Assembly: GCA_016802295.1 (NCBI GenBank)
Contig: JAESIW010000020.1
Coordinates: forward strand, 4,193,710 to 4,257,709
DNA from: Brachionus rotundiformis
Taxonomy: Eukaryota; Rotifera; Eurotatoria; Ploima; Brachionidae
Direction: 5' to 3'
DNA length: 64,000 nucleotides
A program made the position numbers and the translations under genes. The notes below the pieces were generated by a model. The model was not told the origin of the DNA. It did not search any database and saw only the letters and a program-made list of their open reading frames with translations. This document shows positions 61,073 through 64,000 of the stretch, one piece after another; position 1 is the first letter of the stretch, and each line of letters begins with the position of its first letter.

Positions 61073-61158
61073 CTCTTGTTTAGCCAATTTTTCAACACAT
61101 CCATGAAGTAAAATTGCTTTTTTATGTTCTTTAAGTTTAAAAATTATATTGCTGTCTG
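61073..61158 (-). CDS. Orphan internal exon of an unidentified gene
   Basis: An 86-base stretch bounded by an excellent acceptor (TTTATGTCTTTCAG) and a usable donor (GAG then GTTAGA). One frame is open and mixed in composition: DSNIIFKLKEHKKAILLHG, then a Cys-Val-Glu helix-like part ending AKQE. It enters with two bases of a split codon and leaves in phase 0. The other frames contain stops. I could not find matching exons on either side, nor a family; helical repeat proteins would be one guess. It may belong to a gene with long introns, or be the remains of one. Confidence 0.35.
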
Positions 61159-61684
61159 CTGAAAGACATAAAATTACATATTATCTGTAGACTTGGAAAA
61201 ATAATCTTTCTCATTTTTCTCAAATCAAAAAATGTTTTATAAAGCATTAAAAAGAAACATTTAAAACCAATAATTAAATATCCAGACCATTTAATCTAAC
61301 ATATACCAATTTAGGCAAAAAATAATTCAATCGGTAATTGAATTGTTTTATATTAAGTTCATAATCAAAATTTTTAAATTTTTCTTATAGGATCTATCAG
61401 TTTAGTAAAATCTATTTAATATCAAATTAAGCTATATTCTAAAATCGGATACATTTTGATGAAATGCATCACAAATGTAAATTTTAAATCTGCGCGAATT
61501 TTAAAAAAGTTTTACCTCATGAGGATTCAGCTCTAGAGATTTTTAAAGATATAAATATTAATATATTATTGCAAATATAGAAATATCTAAATCCAAAATT
61601 AAAAACAATGCTCAAATATTAGTTAATTTTATATTATTAAGGGCTTAGTTTTTAGTGAGGAGCCTTTAAATGTGAACTGAAATC
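61159..61684. other. Intergenic, nothing recognised
   Basis: About 520 bases. A 17-base piece at about 61518-61534 (-) sits between splice-like sites but does not join in frame to the orphan exon. Confidence 0.4.
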
Positions 61685-61906
61685 ATGAACGAACTTAAAT
61701 TAGAAGAATCGATGAAGCAACTATGCTTGGAAATAGAAAATATGCATGAACGACTTAATGATGTTTTATTCTCTATTCAATTAGTACATTCCGATTTTGT
61801 GCTCAACATCGATCCAGTAATCCAAGGTAAAATAAGTAAAATAAAAACTGGAAATAAAAATTGTGAAAATTGTTTAATGGAAAATAAATCTAATAAAACA
61901 ATGTAA
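61685..61906 (+). CDS. Small hypothetical protein, 73 aa, helical
   Basis: An ATG-started frame with an amphipathic, probably coiled-coil N-terminal half (MNELKLEESMKQLCLEIEN, then MHERLNDVLFSIQLVHSDF) and a polar tail with a CENC motif. An AATAAA lies four bases past the stop, as expected for a complete short transcript. A donor-like GTAAAATAAG after codon 47 offers another structure, in which this is the first exon of a longer gene. I do not recognise the family. Small coiled-coil subunits of multi-protein complexes look like this, but that is only an impression. Confidence 0.42.
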   Translation: MNELKLEESMKQLCLEIENMHERLNDVLFSIQLVHSDFVLNIDPVIQGKISKIKTGNKNCENCLMENKSNKTM

Positions 61907-61909
61907 ATG

Positions 61910-61915
61910 AATAAA
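61910..61915 (+). terminator. Polyadenylation signal of the 73-aa ORF
   Basis: AATAAA immediately downstream of the stop codon at 61904-61906. Confidence 0.4.
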
Positions 61916-62603
61916 TTTTCTTGCTTAAATAATTAGAGAGATTTTATTTTTCTTAATTAATGCTTATAAATATATAAACTTGGAATTTTTTTGCATCAAT
62001 TAAATAATCAAAATTAATTTCATTTAATCGAATAAAATTTTAATTATTGAAAATCACGATCATGAGCTAGCGAATTTTGGCGATAATTCACGTTCTAAAA
62101 TTTTATCTCTTAAAATTGAATTTAAAAATGGCTTTGAATCGATTAAATTCTAATAAATTAAAGACTTTAATTTTAACATATTCAAAACATTTAATCAAAA
62201 ACCTATTTGTTTAGAAATACTTGTAATAAACAAAAATTTTTTTAGAAGCTAATTGATTTTTTTTATTAGCAAATAAATTAATTAAAATGAATAAATAAAT
62301 CAAAATGATCCATGAATTATTTTATGTAATTTCTTGAGAATTTTTTTTCGCATTCAATAGAAAAGTGTTTTTATCAATTTTCTAAACATTCCTTTGATTT
62401 ATTAATTCTTATTAAAAATGATTAAAAATGAATAATTAATATCTAAAATAAAATTGAAAACCTTCTTTAATATTAAGAATTATTCTAGAATTAAAAAAAT
62501 CTATACCATCTATTTCTGCTAAAGTGAAAAAGATTAAATTTTCAATTAAATTACAGAGATGAAAGATAAAAAATGCAATAATTCAAAAGCTTTTTAAATG
62601 TAG
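61916..62603. other. Intergenic, nothing recognised
   Basis: About 690 bases of AT-rich DNA between the small ORF and the LINE tail. Confidence 0.5.
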
Positions 62604-63195
62604 TGATAATAATAATAATAGTATAAGCCACAACAGGCATAACATGTAGAGTAAGACTTAGAGTTTCACTATGAAAGCTGAAGCAAGTAACAAAACATAA
62701 AATAAATAACTAAAAAGACCAAAATTTGTTTAATTGAAGTTAATCAGACGCTAAAAAACCATTCAGTTTTTTTCTAAAAATTGTCTTTTGATATTGCTGC
62801 CAATACTTCAGTTGGTAATCTATTTCAGTTTTCAACCACTCGATTTAAAATAAAATGCTCTCTGTGACTTAATTTTGTGTATTGCTTTACTGATATTTGC
62901 TTTTGACCACCACCACTTTTGACAACTCGGATTATGCCAGTCAATTTTGCTATAATCTTTACTAATCTTGAAGTATTTGATAAGATCACCTCTCTCTCTT
63001 CTCATTTTTAGGGTGGCTAGTCCTAGTTTTTCTAGCCTTTGCTCATAGGTGAAGTGACAGCAGAACTTGACAAGCTTGGTTGCCTTCGCCTGAACTATTT
63101 CCAAAATGTTGATGTCCTTCTTTGTATAGGGACACCAGGTTGCGCATATTCCAAGTGATTAAAAAATGATCGACTAGAAAATCTTAATTGAATAG
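62604..63195 (-). mobile_element. Non-LTR retrotransposon (CR1/Rex1-like LINE) 3' end, broken
   Basis: The minus strand encodes the last part of a LINE ORF2. It has the segment after the reverse transcriptase catalytic core (FNHLEYA, WCPYTKKDINILE), then VQAKATKLVKF, YEQRLEKLGLATLKMRRERG and DLIKYFKISK, and last FILNRVVEN and RLPTEVL. It is a 5'-truncated dead copy. A one-base loss breaks the frame at about 63145 (between LEYA and TWCPY). A second frameshift occurs at about 62862. TGA replaces the usual Trp codon at 62827-62825, and a third stop or frameshift follows near 62778. After about 150 bases of 3' UTR it ends in a (TTA)n microsatellite at about 62604-62622, the usual tail type of this group. 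No reverse transcriptase active site is present. Confidence 0.86.
62832..63104 (-). pseudogene. Longest open remnant of LINE ORF2 C-terminus
   Basis: A 90-codon open piece within the LINE relic. Its apparent N-terminus continues upstream in frame to the first break near 63145, and its last residues are out of the ancestral frame after the shift near 62862. It is not a functional gene. Confidence 0.85.
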
Positions 63196-64000
63196 TAAGG
63201 TTCATTAGGAGTAATTAAAATATTAAAGAATTTATGAAAAATATTTAATTAACTCTTTAATAAACGGCTTCTTGAGAGTTAAAAAAAATTTTTAAAAAAA
63301 TCAAAAACAAACAGTTTTGTTTTTGAAAACTTGAAGTATAAATAAAATGTGTCCACAAAAATAAGAATAATTTGAATTTATTTTCAAAGAGAAATGAAGA
63401 AATTTATACCACACTTAAAACGAATTTAATATAAAAATTGTATTTTTTTTTAAATTAATAATCTTGTAAGGTTTCATAATCAATTTTTTGTATTCAGTAT
63501 AAAAAAGACTAAATATGCATATTTTTTATTTTTTCTCTCAGAATTTTAAGCAAAGAATAAAAGTATTCTATAATTCCCATATTTTTTAGAAATTCTAATC
63601 ATTTATCAAATTTTTTTTTCTTATACGAATAATGATTGTATTATGATTTATGAAATTATCAAAAAAATGGAATGTTTTTGAATAAGATGATTTAAGTGTT
63701 CTTTGGTTTTTGTGAATTATCTTTACTTTACAATCATAAAAAATTATCATTTAAATTGATAAAAATGAAAATTTAATAATTTTCATTTTAAAGTTATTTT
63801 GTAATCTAAAAAAACAAACTTTAAACTATATTCGAAATTTTTTCTTTTATCCAAAAAATACAATATTAAAAAAGTCCTAAATAGAGCGTATAATTAAATT
63901 TTTAGAATTAGATTTAATTGTTGAGGTTGTGGTTTTGAAGAAAAAGAATATTTAGTTTTTCCTTATGAAAAAAGAACTCTTTTATTTTTAAATTATGGTT
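63196..64000. other. Right edge, nothing recognised
   Basis: About 800 bases of AT-rich DNA. The 5' truncation point of the LINE lies at or just before its left end. No coding signal is seen. Confidence 0.5.

Overview
This is AT-rich animal nuclear DNA, by eye about three quarters A+T. Most genes are interrupted by very short GT..AG introns (45-71 bases, with two of 329 and 387 bases). The gene families are metazoan: a T-type voltage-gated calcium channel, a SPEC3/Stum family protein, a PGAP4-like GPI-glycan transferase, PPTC7 and a myristoylated globin. The base composition and tiny introns suggest a small invertebrate such as a monogonont rotifer (Brachionus-like). That placement is inference. 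There is no bacterial-style operon, CRISPR array or rRNA, and I recognise no tRNA. Long stretches between genes show no coding signal.

Layout. 410-5836 (-): nine exons covering repeats I and II of a Cav3 channel; repeats III and IV lie beyond the left edge. 5.85-13.2 kb: no recognised gene. 13303-14460 (-): a two-exon gene for a secreted protein with 15 tandem 17-residue, sequon-rich repeats, a signal peptide and a GPI-anchor-like tail. 16568-16765 (-): a small doubtful ORF. 17437-19083 (+): an intronless flavin-containing monooxygenase, tail to tail with a five-exon globin gene (19308-20715, -) whose product has a long disordered N-terminus and an N-myristoylation signal. 20.7-26.8 kb: nothing recognised. 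26795-28852 (-): single-exon LRR type I membrane protein. 28.9-36.5 kb: no gene, but a foldback element near 35.0-35.35 kb.

36498-37811 (-): the mitochondrial phosphatase PPTC7, with one 51-base intron that happens to be open in frame, in a GC-rich island. 40843-42201 (-): PGAP4-like transferase. 44098-44582 (-): a minimal CS-domain protein like CacyBP. 45623-46116: assembly gap. 47534-48529 (-): two-exon aerolysin-like (ETX/MTX2) protein. 48.5-57.4 kb: mostly empty, with a few orphan splice-like signals. 57469-58053 (-): three-exon SPEC3/Stum protein. 61073-61158 (-): orphan exon candidate. 61685-61906 (+): small coiled-coil-like ORF. 62604-63195 (-): the 3' end of a broken non-LTR retrotransposon.

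The genes do not form one pathway. The closest functional echo is between the predicted GPI-anchored repeat protein and the PGAP4-like enzyme that would modify GPI glycans. Several genes become complete only after short exons are joined: globin, CS protein, Stum, the aerolysin-like protein, and the signal peptide exon of the repeat protein. All joins here were made by eye from splice consensus, reading frame and family similarity. No transcript or database search was available.
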